This document shows positions 43,552-52,644 of a stretch of 64,000 nucleotides of DNA, piece by piece. The DNA lies in the NCBI GenBank assembly GCA_009767595.1, contig VSDK01012950.1:409594-473593 (forward strand), given 5' to 3'. Made by a program: the position numbers and the translations under genes. This DNA comes from Symbiodinium kawagutii (Eukaryota; Sar; Dinophyceae; Suessiales; Symbiodiniaceae). Numbering within the stretch: the first letter of the stretch is position 1; each line of letters opens with the position of its first letter. A model generated the notes under the pieces. The model did no database searches and was not told the origin of the DNA. It saw nothing but the letters and a program-made list of their open reading frames with translations.

Positions 43552-43662
43552 CCCTGGTTCCACATTGACGGCTTCATGTTGGCCGGGCGGCCAAGGGATC
43601 CCCTTGGCTCTCGGATTGAAGCCATTGCTTGGAGATCCAGCTGTGAATTCGGGGCCCCGGGC
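43552..43662 (+). pseudogene. Possible copia-type reverse transcriptase fragment, cut by the gap
   Basis: After CATTCCTAG| the plus frame reads PWFHIDGFMLAGRPRDPLGS then RIEAIAWRSSCEFGAPG, up to the run of Ns. The layout H-[IV]-D-x-[FM]-x-x-[AG]-G followed 6-10 residues later by an amphipathic helix and [EK]-[FY]-G resembles the YVDD-box region of Ty1/copia RTs, with the second catalytic Asp replaced by Gly. That is my reading from family knowledge, not from a search. The altered motif and isolation suggest an inactive remnant. It could instead be an ordinary exon. Confidence 0.35.
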
Positions 43663-43672
43663 NNNNNNNNNN
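43663..43672. other. Assembly gap (10 N)
   Basis: Ten undetermined bases. The sequence before them ends in GC-rich GGGGCCCCGGGC, after which the composition changes. Continuity across the gap is not assured. Confidence 1.
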
Positions 43673-44936
43673 TGATGGTGGGCACCATGGAAAGCGGTTC
43701 ACCACAATGGACAACCACGAAGCCTGATCAACACCTGACTTGATATTTTTTCACCATATCTCAAAACCCACCCATCTTGGGGCGTACATGACATTTTTGA
43801 TCATGTTCGCCTGGCATTAACCGTTCATTAGCCCTAATTCAATAGGGAACCGCTTCTCAACGTTGATCCCAAAGGACGAATGATTTCAAAAGCACACGTT
43901 CAACAAGGACAACATAGCTACGATTCATTACAAATCAGACATAGCTGCAAATTGCCTATGAAAAGAAAACCAAAGCGACGCAAGAGGTTGATCAATGCAC
44001 TGACACAAAGAAGATGCTTCAGATCATACAAAAGCAAATGAATGTGAGGTTTGTAGGAGGTAAGTTCTAAGCGAGTGGTGAACTCGTGACCCCCAAAAAA
44101 TGCATCTCTATATCTAAAGAAAGAAAGAAAGAAAGAAAAATAGATAGATAGGTAGATAGATAGATAGATAGATACTGTATATCAACAAACATATTCTGAA
44201 AAACAAATCATATAACACTTGTGTGACTCTGGTATATGCGTCGATATAAAACTATATATTAATGCCACACATCAAATAAAACAGCCAATCCTACGTGCTG
44301 AGGGAGTATTCCATCTAGTTCAAGATTGTTAATCTGCATTTGTATATCGGTTGTTCAAGGATAGGAGTGCCACAGCCAGATAGGCTCTTGGTTATGAAGA
44401 TCGTGTCAGGGTGGGATGGTTCGGGCGTGCACTGGGGTCTGACACCATCCCACCGAGGCATTTTGCTTGATGGAGAAGCCATAGACGGTGGCTGAAACCA
44501 CTCACGCAAATGATTGATAGCACCTTTTTTCCATCATCTTTTTTGTGCTATCTCAAGTATCACTTCAGTAGCTGGTCACTTTTATGAAACAGTATTCATT
44601 AACATCGTCAACAATTAGTGACCAACAATTGTGAACTCTGGATAAACCATGACAAAGCACTGGCAAACTCTTGTTGAGCATGAACGAAGCATTGCAAACC
44701 GTCATCTCACACTCATCAACCATGCGCAAAGCACTTATCAGCCACCAAGGTATCTACCTATACCCATTAATCATCCATTAATAATCCATTAGTCCACCCT
44801 TAATCACCCACTACCCAACCAGTTATCATCCATTTGCAAACCCTGAATCAACCATTCACCAACCCTTACTCATCCATTCACCACCCATTAATCCTTCATT
44901 CACCAACCTTAACCAACTGAGCCATGGCCGAAACCC
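43673..44936. other. Spacer with a microsatellite and one ambiguous island
   Basis: A (GAAA)/(GATA) tract lies at about 44117-44175. At 44330-44510 both strands are open: minus PPSMASPSSKMPRWDGVRP, plus KIVSGWDGSGVHWGLTPSH. From 44740 CCATTAATCATCCATT words dominate. Confidence 0.4.
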
Positions 44937-45190
44937 TATTTAACTTTCCTTATAATCTGCAATGGCTTCCGCGATGCTTCCGCGTCGCTTCCGCGCACAC
45001 AGCTTTAGCTTCCGCGGGACCATTTTGTTGAAGATTGCTTCCGCGGAGCTTCCGCGGCAAGATAGCTTCCGCCGCTCCGATTGCTTCCGCAGAGCTTCCG
45101 CGGTAGGTACTTTAAGTTCCTCTTCTGCGGAGGCTTCCGCAAGCTTCCGCGCATGGGGGTTTTGCTTCCGCGGGCATAAGCTAGTTTAAT
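44937..45190. repeat. Cluster of twelve GCTTCCGC(G) motifs
   Basis: GCTTCCGC occurs twelve times in about 240 bp, most continued as GCTTCCGCGG, with irregular spacing of 2-30 bp. Several pairs sit as GCTTCCGCGGAGCTTCCGCGG. The filler between copies is not conserved, so this is a motif cluster and not a simple tandem repeat. Confidence 0.85.
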
Positions 45191-45289
45191 GTTTGACTAA
45201 ACTGCAATCACGGAGGTTTTGGTCGCTGCTCTGCTCAACTGTGGCAAACCCTTAACCAATGGACCCCAACTGACCGTCCAACAACTCAC

Positions 45290-45997
45290 CAGCCCTCCTG
45301 AGTCTCCGTCAGCTTTGCCTGGCTGGTCCTGACCCCGCTGTCAGCATTGGAAATCCTGGTGCTTTCTCAAGCCATTGGGGCCGCTAAATTATCCAGATAT
45401 TGGCCATAGTAGAATTCATATCAACCACATAATATTGGGGTACCACATACTAACATTATCCCAAATGTTAACCACACATACTAATAAACCATTGATTTTG
45501 GGGGGTCCCCTATGGCTTGAGAAACAGCCTGGTGGCCACCAACCATAGGCTTCCGTGTGACAAGACCACAGCTGTCTCTCCCCCGATGTGGGTTGATCCT
45601 GAGCTAGACAGGTCGTGATCATCCGCAAAAAGCTGTGCTTCCCTCGGTTGATATGATCTTACTAGAAATGATGGCAAAAACCAACAGCGGTAGAGATATA
45701 ACCAACCAGAAAGATAAATCATGACAACAACAACTCTGATTTGTAGCTATGGGATCTAGAAACCAATACCCTATACTTTCCCGGCCAAACAAATATGCGG
45801 TAAAGTGTTCATGATTCACCAGCATGCCAAACACCATTGAGAAACTCATAATCCCAAATCTCATGGCTCCAAACCATCTTCCTAGCCACGTTCCCCGCAG
45901 GTTCCTACGAAGGATTTAACCAACAACCGCGCTGGGTGGCTCTCCAGCCCAGCGATCATCCCAAGCATGTCAGATACCTTGACCGGCTCCCCGACGT
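45290..45997 (-). CDS. Split gene fragment, three phase-matched exons, unknown product
   Basis: Exons in transcript order: 45997-45928 (70 bp, phase 1/2), 45642-45529 (114 bp, 2/2), 45355-45290 (66 bp, 2/2). Readable blocks are EPVKVSDMLGMIAGLESHPA, EAQLFADDHDLSSSGSTHIG, ETAVVLSHGSLWLVAT and ISNADSGVRTSQAKLTETQE. The last exon ends GGCTG|GTGAGTTG, a near-consensus GT donor. The intron 45356-45528 begins with GC and ends with AG. Both junctions read CACCAG|G, and the frame Ala-Thr-Arg is kept across it. That intron is a family B inverted-repeat element. The first exon is the least certain, since its plus strand is also open (FNQQPRWVALQPSDHPKHV). Later exons are not found with confidence. The product is not recognised. 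Confidence 0.5.
45356..45528 (-). mobile_element. Family B-type element occupying a whole intron (introner-like)
   Basis: Read on the minus strand, the element starts GCTGTTTCTCAAGCCATAGG then GGACCCCCC, and ends CGGCCCCAATGG, CTTGAGAAAGCACCAG. TTTCTCAAGCCAT and ATGGCTTGAGAAA are its inverted ends. The flanks duplicate CACCAGG. The donor is GC and the acceptor AG. The exon phases on both sides match. Its core differs from most B copies but keeps the AAAATCAATGG and GGGGG end structure. Confidence 0.6.
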
Positions 45998-46055
45998 CTC
46001 AAACGGCTAGGGTCAGATCCTTATCACTTATTCTCACCAACTTCAACGACAAGGC

Positions 46056-46214
46056 GGTGGGTCACTCCACCTGGCTAGTCCTTCTAGTTCCCCATCATTA
46101 ACCGGGCTGTTTTCCCTATAAATTTGTTGGCTATTACCCCCTGCTGTGGCTGTTTTCCCTATAGAACTTCTTGGTGAACTCATCCCCCATTGGTTGGTTA
46201 AGGCCTTGACTTAA
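46056..46214 (-). mobile_element. Family A-like element, decayed, with internal duplication
   Basis: It keeps AGTTCCCCATCATTAACC, GTTTTCCCTATAAATTTG and CATCCCCCATTGGTTGGTTA, with a second GTTTTCCCTATAGAAC copy. The terminal repeats are poor. Confidence 0.5.
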
Positions 46215-46401
46215 CCGCTGCTGGTGCCACAACTGCGCAGTTCCAGTCCCGGTAATTCGCGAGGTGATAGTGTCCATAGTCTCAACCTTGGTGAATGGAT
46301 GGATGCTGCACCAGGGTCATGGCGAACGGCGATTTAATGGCTGACTGATGGATGATTCATAGTTGATTTAAGGTATCTTAGTGGTGATGAATTGTGATTG
46401 A

Positions 46402-46827
46402 ATGATTATGATCATGCGATTTTGGGATACATTTGATCATTCGAAGGTTGACACAGCTTTCAAAAAGAGTGAAATCACCGATTTTGGGAGTTTTCAAGCA
46501 GCTTTTGAACGATTTGTCTTGGGGTTCGACAACATACAATTTGATGAGTCGCTTTATGATGGTGAAATCTGCTGCAATAGCTCCCTCTGCTCAATCTTCC
46601 CTCGCTATTGGCTCGCTTCCATCCTACAAACGAGATTTGTCAAAAGCAATTCTCATCTTGAGAAGCTTTCACTTCACGTCCTGTTGGCCAATTGCAGCAC
46701 GCAAGTAATTGTCTTCGACAGTCATCTTCCGTTAGCCACTGACAACTTCTTGTCCTCTGATTCACATGAGTCTATTCTAACAAAAGAACTGGAAGCTCCT
46801 GTGAACAGCATGACAAATGCCTGCTGA
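46402..46827 (+). CDS. ORF of 141 codons, plus strand, unknown
   Basis: This is the longest non-repetitive ATG-started frame outside the repeat genes. It reads KVDTAFKKSEITDFGSFQAA, FERFVLGFDNIQFDESLYDG, HLEKLSLHVLLANCSTQVIV and ends SMTNAC. Composition is balanced. A second plus frame over the same DNA (91 codons) is also open, so coding is unproven. No domain is recognised. Confidence 0.35.
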   Translation: MIMIMRFWDTFDHSKVDTAFKKSEITDFGSFQAAFERFVLGFDNIQFDESLYDGEICCNSSLCSIFPRYWLASILQTRFVKSNSHLEKLSLHVLLANCSTQVIVFDSHLPLATDNFLSSDSHESILTKELEAPVNSMTNAC

Positions 46828-46880
46828 TGTTGTTTCGAGCGGTGCCTCCCCTCTTCTTGGCTTTGACTTCCAGAATCTCT

Positions 46881-46922
46881 GGGCCCTCAACCATGGCATC
46901 ATGATGCCATGTTCGGGGCCCC
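46881..46922. repeat. Strong hairpin with a perfect 18-bp palindromic centre
   Basis: The centre is ATGGCATCATGATGCCAT (46893-46910), perfectly self-complementary. It is extended by GGGCCCTCAACC on the left and GTTCGGGGCCCC on the right, giving arms of about 22 bp and no loop. Confidence 0.85.
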
Positions 46923-47670
46923 TAGTAATCCAGGCACTGGGGGGATAGGTGGGGGATTCTGAGCCATTCACAATCTTTCCTATCACTTTCCCATATTTCC
47001 CAAATGTTGATCAATCCCAGCATCTCGTAGAACTAGCCCTAACCACATGAACCACAATTGAAGCCAAAAAAATAACCTAAAAGCATTGCTGAACTTATGA
47101 ACTCATACTAACCATTCTATATTAACCCTTACTAACCATAACTAACCCTTACTAATCACAACTACCCAAAAATCCATCAGTCACCCACGTCAGTTGATCC
47201 GCAACCATCACCGGTGCCCTCTCAGTTGCCCGCGGAGTTCTGGCCATTGGGTCGGCAGCTGGACTTGTACAGCCTCGCTGAAGCTGCAATCGTTGAAGGT
47301 TAATCAGTTGAGATTGATCGAATCCATTTATTAATCTATTAAGATTGATTAGTGATGGTTTATGATTTAGGTGAAATTGTTCAGTTGAGATTGTTCAGTT
47401 GAGATGAATGAATCTTTTGATTGAATTAAAACTATTCAGATTAGTGATAATTCATCAAATGATTGAATTCAAATTCAAACTAATAAGATATATTGAGAGA
47501 CAGTAAGATCGATACATTCAGATATATCAAGATTACTCTTTATAAACAACTTTTGGTCAGAGTTGATGACTAGTCTTAGTAGTCGCAATAAATTTTGATT
47601 CTGAACTAATCACTGACGTTCAAGATTGAACTACTATTGACCACAACTGCTTAGAAGAAACGGTTCATGA

Positions 47671-47895
47671 ATGGTACATTTCAGCAAACTAGCAGCGAAC
47701 CAGCTGATGATGATGAACATTCACCAACCAAAGCTGACCAAGCATCAGCTGGTTCACTTCGCAGCTGGGTTTGACAATCCAACGCTGGAGCATGGCTCAT
47801 GTGTTGATGACGAGGTGACCCGTTGCATCGCCCGCGCGAGCTTGCAGCTTCCATGGGCAATGCTGGGACCCCCTGGGCCCATCCCAAGTTTTTAA
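47671..47895 (+). CDS. ORF of 74 codons, plus strand, likely coding at the 3' part
   Basis: The frame reads QLVHFAAGFDNPTLEHGSCV, DDEVTRCIARASLQLPWAML and GPPGPIPSF then stop. CTTCGCAG|CTGG inside it could be an acceptor. The minus strand is also open but Ser-rich. Product unknown. Confidence 0.4.
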   Translation: MVHFSKLAANQLMMMNIHQPKLTKHQLVHFAAGFDNPTLEHGSCVDDEVTRCIARASLQLPWAMLGPPGPIPSF

Positions 47896-48163
47896 ACCAA
47901 CCAGCAGTGGTAGCGGACCATCTGATGGAGGCAGTAGTAGAGCAATCACCTGAACAATGCAACCAACTCGTTGTCGTCATGTGATCAGTTGGCTCAATGT
48001 TGGCTCTAGGTCAAACCCTGACAGACCAGAGCCAGCTCGAGCTGGTAATTCACCAACTGCGCCACGGGGTCTGCCAGCCATACTGATTACCCACTGGTAA
48101 ACTGACATGGCAGCGAAAAATCAGCAATTTTGTTAGGGAGACCCTGGGAAAACATCCATTGAA

Positions 48164-48370
48164 ATGGTGGAACTCCTCTCGGTACCCAGTGCTCCACGAT
48201 CCGAGGCACATCAAGGACCACGCGGAATCCTCTGTGTGACTGCCTTGGGCTCTGAGCTCAGTGCGGGTGCAACGCTCGTCACCAGTGTGGAATATTCCGG
48301 CCCAATGGGCCTCCAGATCTATTCATCAATGCTGAGCTCAACTTCGGAATGCTCATGCTCAACTCGGTGA
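48164..48370 (+). CDS. ORF of 68 codons, plus strand, likely exon
   Basis: It reads APRSEAHQGPRGILCVTAL, GSELSAGATLVTSVEYSG and PMGLQIYSSMLSSTSECSC. A pyrimidine-rich CTCCTCTCGGTACCCAG| could serve as acceptor and CAACTCG|GTGAATG as donor. A second plus frame is also protein-like (NARHQCGIFRPNGPPDLFIN), so the frame is not certain. Confidence 0.4.
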   Translation: MVELLSVPSAPRSEAHQGPRGILCVTALGSELSAGATLVTSVEYSGPMGLQIYSSMLSSTSECSCSTR

Positions 48371-48762
48371 ATGCGGCTGCTAGCACCATAGATCATAGAT
48401 CATATATATATATATATATATAGTAGCTTCCCTCGGTTAGCGAGCAATACGATCTACCGGTGGATTGAATGATCAACCATTTTCAAAATGGTACCGGATA
48501 ATTGTAGATTATATGTAACAGCCTAAAATGATAGTATTATCTAGGACAAAATATTGCTATCAATATCAAATAATAGTAGATTACATGATGATGATAGACG
48601 ATAATAATAGATTATATAATGATTACATGTTCATTGGTAAATGCTTGTAATGATCGTTAACAGCATCAACCATGATGATCTACCAGTGTCAATTGGGGTG
48701 AACAAATGATGGTCTGGAGTAGGGAACGGGTAGATTGATGATGGCTAAGGAAAGACCTGGTA
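48371..48762. other. AT-rich spacer
   Basis: A (TA)9-10 run at about 48401-48421, then TGATGAT/AATAATAG words. No gene. Confidence 0.5.
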
Positions 48763-48855
48763 CCATGGGCCTCCAAAACCCTACGAAAAATAGGGTTCTT
48801 ATCCTCTAAAATATGGGTCATAAAAAGCTAAAAATGATGGTTTTGGGGGCCAAGG
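48763..48855. mobile_element. Family F inverted-repeat element
   Basis: The ends CCATGGGCCTCCAAAACC and GGTTTTGGGGGCCAAGG are inverted. TA flanks both sides. A 14-bp inner stretch contains AAAAATAGGGTTC. Only copy seen. Confidence 0.65.
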
Positions 48856-48941
48856 TATATTTATAATGGTGGTGATGTACCACTGGACTAATCATGGTTA
48901 ACGCTTCTACTGCTTAATGCCAACCCCGGATGAAGCGAGCC

Positions 48942-49033
48942 ACCCCTGGTTGATTAACAGGGGGTATCCCCCAAGGTAGCTTTGTCGCTTTCCATTGAAA
49001 CGGTATACCCCCCCTATGAATAAACCCAGGGTT
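48942..49033. mobile_element. Family E element, copy E2
   Basis: ACCCCTGGTTGATTAACAGG then GGGTATCCCCC on the left; GGTATACCCCCCCTATG then AATAAACCCAGGGTT on the right. The arms are about 31 bp with modest divergence. Confidence 0.75.
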
Positions 49034-49037
49034 GAGA

Positions 49038-49154
49038 TGGCAGTGGGTCAAAACCCTGTACCCCTGGTTCCTCTATCATTGACCATTGGTTTCCCTATAA
49101 AGTGGTTGGTCATTCTCCCCCATTAGTTGCTTGATTAATATTGACCCATGGCCA
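49038..49154 (-). mobile_element. Family A element, copy A9
   Basis: The ends are TGGCAGTGGGTCAAAA and TTGACCCATGGCCA; the core is typical. It lies 4 bp from family E copy E2. Confidence 0.8.
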
Positions 49155-49320
49155 AATGAACCAGCTGGTGAACGAGGACCACACGGAACGCCAAGCGCGC
49201 CAAGTGACACTCGCGGCTGCAGTCTTTGGTGCTGCTGACGGAGTGCATGTCCTAGCAGTGCTATGGAAAAGTCCAGCTGGTGGCATTCCCATGCAGCAAA
49301 TGGTTCAGAATCGTTATATA
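49155..49320 (+). CDS. Exon-like segment after A9, plus strand favoured
   Basis: The plus frame reads NQLVNEDHTERQARQVTLA, AAVFGAADGVHVLAVLWKSP, AGGIPMQQMVQN with a possible donor CCAGCTG|GTGGC. Both minus frames are open but Ser/Trp or Leu/Arg-rich. Product unknown. Confidence 0.35.
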
Positions 49321-49809
49321 TTGCATGGATAGTATTGTTTACTGGTGAGTATCTGCTTACATTGTGATTGAGATAGTTTGTAATGGTTAACAAACCATGA
49401 TTGATCATTTGCAATTAATCATGGAACATGAGGTGAATAATGGTTCAAAACGGTGAATTGTAAGGTCAATACTGGTGAATCGTGGTTCATTATAATTATC
49501 CAATGCCTCACCATGGTGAGTAATGGATGAGCATGATTGACAAGGGATCAGAACGGTTTAGAATGGTTAATTTTGGCTAGCAACCATCTATCATTTAGAG
49601 GAGGTCAACATTCAGTTAATTAAGTTATTGCATGGGCTAGTACGGCTAGTATAGCCATAGTTAAGCAGTTTGTTAGCCAATATTGACCGTCACTTTGATG
49701 GACAGGCACTACGGAGCGCATCATTCAAACCACTCGTTGCCCGCCAGGCCTTAAGAATTGTAACGAGCACCATTTCAATCATCCACCAAACCATAAATCA
49801 GCCCTGGAC

Positions 49810-49923
49810 TGGCTATGGGTCAATATTAACCAACCAACAATGGGGGTTAATAGCCAACAATAATAAGGCAAAATAATGCTTAATGATGGGGAACCAGGGG
49901 TACAGGGTTTTGACCCACAGCCA
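49810..49923 (+). mobile_element. Family A element, copy A10
   Basis: The ends are TGGCTATGGGTCAATATTAA and TTTTGACCCACAGCCA, with an AC/AC 2-bp duplication. It is one of the best-preserved copies. Confidence 0.9.
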
Positions 49924-50010
49924 ACTCACCACCGTTCAGCTATTATCGCCATGCCAACATCAATCGACACACGATTAATCATGAAAAAGCAACCATCTAT
50001 TAACCACGAA

Positions 50011-50119
50011 TATGGTGGTTTCTCAAAACAGGGATACACCCAAAAGAATCCTTCACTGACCATTTAATATAATAAGCCACCCATTTTGCGGGGTCCCCCA
50101 TTTTGAGAAACCACCATAT
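50011..50119. mobile_element. Family B element, copy B9
   Basis: The ends are TGGTGGTTTCTCAAAACAGG and CCCATTTTGAGAAACCACCA with TA/TA. Its right flank is the first base of family A copy A11. Confidence 0.85.
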
Positions 50120-50233
50120 GGCTGTGGGTCAAAACCCTGTACCCCTGGTTCCCCATCATTTACCATTGTTTTCCCTGCTATTGTTGGGGATTATCCCCCA
50201 TTAGTTGGTTGATTAACTGCTTGACCCATCACC
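50119..50233 (-). mobile_element. Family A element, copy A11, joined to B9
   Basis: The left end is TGGCTGTGGGTCAAAA; the right end is TTGACCCATCACCCA. It begins in the TA-T flank of B9, so one inserted at or into the end of the other. Confidence 0.8.
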
Positions 50234-50381
50234 CAGAAACCAGCAACCAGCACCACCCAACCAGCACCCAGAAAGGCCTCGGAGCGTCGTCGATCCGGCA
50301 TCTTGCTGGGACTCGCCTGGTGATCGCGCCCGGCCAAGAATTCCAAACGAAAACAAGGCGCAAAGGTTAAGGCCTATGGTA
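50234..50381. other. GC-rich exon-like island between A11 and B10
   Basis: The minus frame ARSPGESQQDAGSTTLRGLS is open; other frames are open too. The island is bounded on both sides by elements, like those at 2977-3160 and 33083-33224. Confidence 0.3.
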
Positions 50382-50489
50382 TATGGGTGTTTCTCAAAAT
50401 AGGGGTACCCCCCAATCATCCATTAGTGGTCATTTATAGTAATGAACCCAGCATTTTTGGGGTACCCCCATTTTGAGAAACCACCATAT
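50382..50489. mobile_element. Family B element, copy B10
   Basis: The ends are TGGGTGTTTCTCAAAATAGG and CCCCATTTTGAGAAACCACCA with TA/TA. Core AATCATCCATTAGTGG and ATTTATAGTAATGAACC. Confidence 0.85.
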
Positions 50490-50846
50490 CCATGGAATCT
50501 ATGGTCCTGTTTCTGCGCAGTACGTCATGTATCGTTGATAGGTGTCATAGAAAATCACGGACTCTACAACTAGTCATACCAAGTTCCACTGACAGATTGA
50601 CCAACAAAAGGGATCGACCAGGGATCAGTTTGGTTGAGCACAGCCATAGGCTGGCCAATTCACAAATCGCCAGTACAGGGCATCTGTTTCTCGCAATCAG
50701 ACGAAAAATATAGTCAGCAAACTATTAAACACTCCATGTGTTTGAAGCAAACAGCAAGAAATCATCAGAAATGAGGATATCTCCGAATCATTGCTTCCCC
50801 TAGCGTCTCTGAAGCTGTCCCCTATATTGATACCAACCAACCTAGA

Positions 50847-50962
50847 TGGCTGTGGGTCAAAACCCCGTACCCCTGCTTCCCCATCATCAACCATTGTTTT
50901 CCCTATAAATTTGTTGGTGATTATACCCTGTTAGTTGGTTGGTTCATATAGACCCATAGCCA
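50847..50962 (-). mobile_element. Family A element, copy A12
   Basis: The ends are TGGCTGTGGGTCAAAA and AGACCCATAGCCA with a GA/GA 2-bp duplication. Confidence 0.85.
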
Positions 50963-50984
50963 GATACCAAGCAACCCTGACCCG

Positions 50985-51140
50985 GGCTACGGGTCACCAA
51001 CGACCATGGCCAGACCCTCCGAGCCCAGGCGCCCAAAGTTCCACGGTTTTACCTCGGAGTTCGCTGGAGGCGTCGTCCGTCCAAGCTGGGGACCAAGCCA
51101 TGGTCAGATCAGCACCGGTGGGTGGGCTGATCATGGTTAT
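50985..51140. other. GC-rich exon-like island after A12, strand unresolved
   Basis: Plus: ARPSEPRRPKFHGFTSEFAG and SSTVLPRSSLEASSVQAGDQ in two frames. Minus: GADLTMAWSPAWTDDASSEL. GC3 is about 60-65 percent in the two frames I counted (the first plus frame and the minus frame). It is likely an exon. Confidence 0.35.
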
Positions 51141-51440
51141 GCCATAGAAAAATGGTTGGTTTATTTCTATAAAGGAGTAGAAAATAGTTGGTTTAATGAT
51201 TATGGCGGGTTCATTACTATCATGGTAGGTTGATATAAACATCGTTTGTTTCTTACGATCATACATTAGATTGTATCATACATGGTAGTTTGATTGATCA
51301 TGGTCGCTTGATTTTGGTTGCTTTATGGTCAACATGATCAATATTCTTAATTAGCTATTGGATAAGCAACAAATGAGCAAGCAACCAATGAGTAAGCAAC
51401 TCATGGTTGGATCATGTTTGCTTCGCAATTTGATATCATC

Positions 51441-51476
51441 ACTTTGGGGTTCCCTAGATTGAGAAACCTCCATATC
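51441..51476. mobile_element. Solo right end of a family B element
   Basis: TTTGGGGTTCCCTAGATTGAG and AAACCTCCATA match the right B end; no left end is visible. Confidence 0.45.
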
Positions 51477-51648
51477 ATTTCTAGATAAAACCCCCTGTTG
51501 AGGAGACTGTTTGACTGCCTTCGGTGCTCACTTCTCACCAATGCCTTACCCTCACTGGGCCAGGGCCAGGGTCACTTCTCCTATTCAGTGTTCCACTCCA
51601 TGGCTGGGCCAACAGTTGGTATGGCACAGTAGTAGCGAAACCATGATA

Positions 51649-51751
51649 TGGTTGTGGGTCAAGCCATTGAGTACCTCCAAAACCATTGGTTTACATTAGA
51701 TTTCTATTATAAACGGCCATATTGGGGGTTAATCATTTTGACCCGTAGCCA
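51649..51751 (-). mobile_element. Family A element, shortened copy A13
   Basis: The ends TGGTTGTGGGTCAAG and TTTTGACCCGTAGCCA are kept, but the core is reduced and diverged. Confidence 0.6.
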
Positions 51752-51787
51752 AATCTAGACAACAAAAATGTCCTCCTCCATGTTTAT

Positions 51788-52011
51788 TGGGCGTTTCTCA
51801 AGTCACAGTGAATCCCCAAGAGGATTTTGGTTCAGTAGTAATATCGTGGCAGTGGGTCAAAACTCCGTACCCCTGGTTCCCCATCATTAACCATTGTTTT
51901 CCCTATTATTACTAGTTATTATCCCCCATTGTTGGTTGGTTAATATTGACCCATACCCATATTGGATGATTCGGGGGTATCCCCACTTTGAAGGAACCAC
52001 CATCTGTGAAT
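51788..52011. mobile_element. Nested elements: family B split by family A copy A14
   Basis: The left B half (GGGCGTTTCTCAAGTCACAG to TTTGGTTCAGTAGTAATATC) runs to 51846. A14 (TGGCAGTGGGTCAAAA to TTGACCCATACCCA) occupies 51847-51959. The right B half (TTGGATGATTCGGGGGTATC to TTGAAGGAACCACCA) follows. A14 must therefore be younger than that B copy. Confidence 0.7.
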
Positions 52012-52600
52012 GGTGACCCGCCGCCGAGTCTGACACGTTGAAAATCCAAGGTGATCTTCATCACGTTCCTTGTGGCAGCCTGACAACGCGCCGTCTAAGG
52101 TGTCAGATTCCCAGAATGAACATCATAGAATCACCGAATTGTTGGCATGTTTTTCACAAGAATCTTGAGCACTAACCAATGACCACCAGCTATTAACCAT
52201 TGTTCTTAGTAAATGGCATCAGCAGCAGAATTCATCAGCCATTGTTCTTCACCACTGTCGTTGAGCAGCACTTGCCGATACCCAAAATCAATCTGGATGG
52301 TTGCTATGGCGACCACACCCAGTCACTGATGGGAGAAGCAATGACAGTGAAGAGCATGGAAAAAAAGTCACAGCTGAGATCAACTGAAGTGTTACAAACC
52401 CGTTGATGATGGTTCCTTGTTGTATGTCAACAATGATTGAAAGCAACAAAAAATAAGCAGGAATCCAGCAACCCTAAAGGAACCGTTAATGATGGAATAG
52501 GATGGTTCAGAATAGTCAGTAATTTGTCAATGGTTGATGGTAGGGAATTACTAGCAGCAGCAGCAGCAGCAGCCGGAACAGCAAAAACAAAAACAGCAGC

Positions 52601-52644
<44 letters not shown>

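Larger units (their letters stand above)
46215..47670. other. Spacer around the 46402-46827 ORF
   Basis: Outside that ORF and the hairpin at 46881-46922 I see AACCATTA/TAACCCTTACTAACC words and AT-rich sequence, with no further coding island except a GC-rich patch at 47200-47290. Confidence 0.4.

Noticed and set aside
12215..49923. Family A elements as exact introns
   Set aside because: With the 2-bp duplication, neither the GT donors in the end (TGGCT|GTGGG or TGGCTATGG|GTCAA) nor a GC donor (TG|GCTATGG), combined with the terminal YAG acceptor, keeps the reading frame. No pair of flanking frames that I tested joined cleanly. They probably sit inside larger introns.
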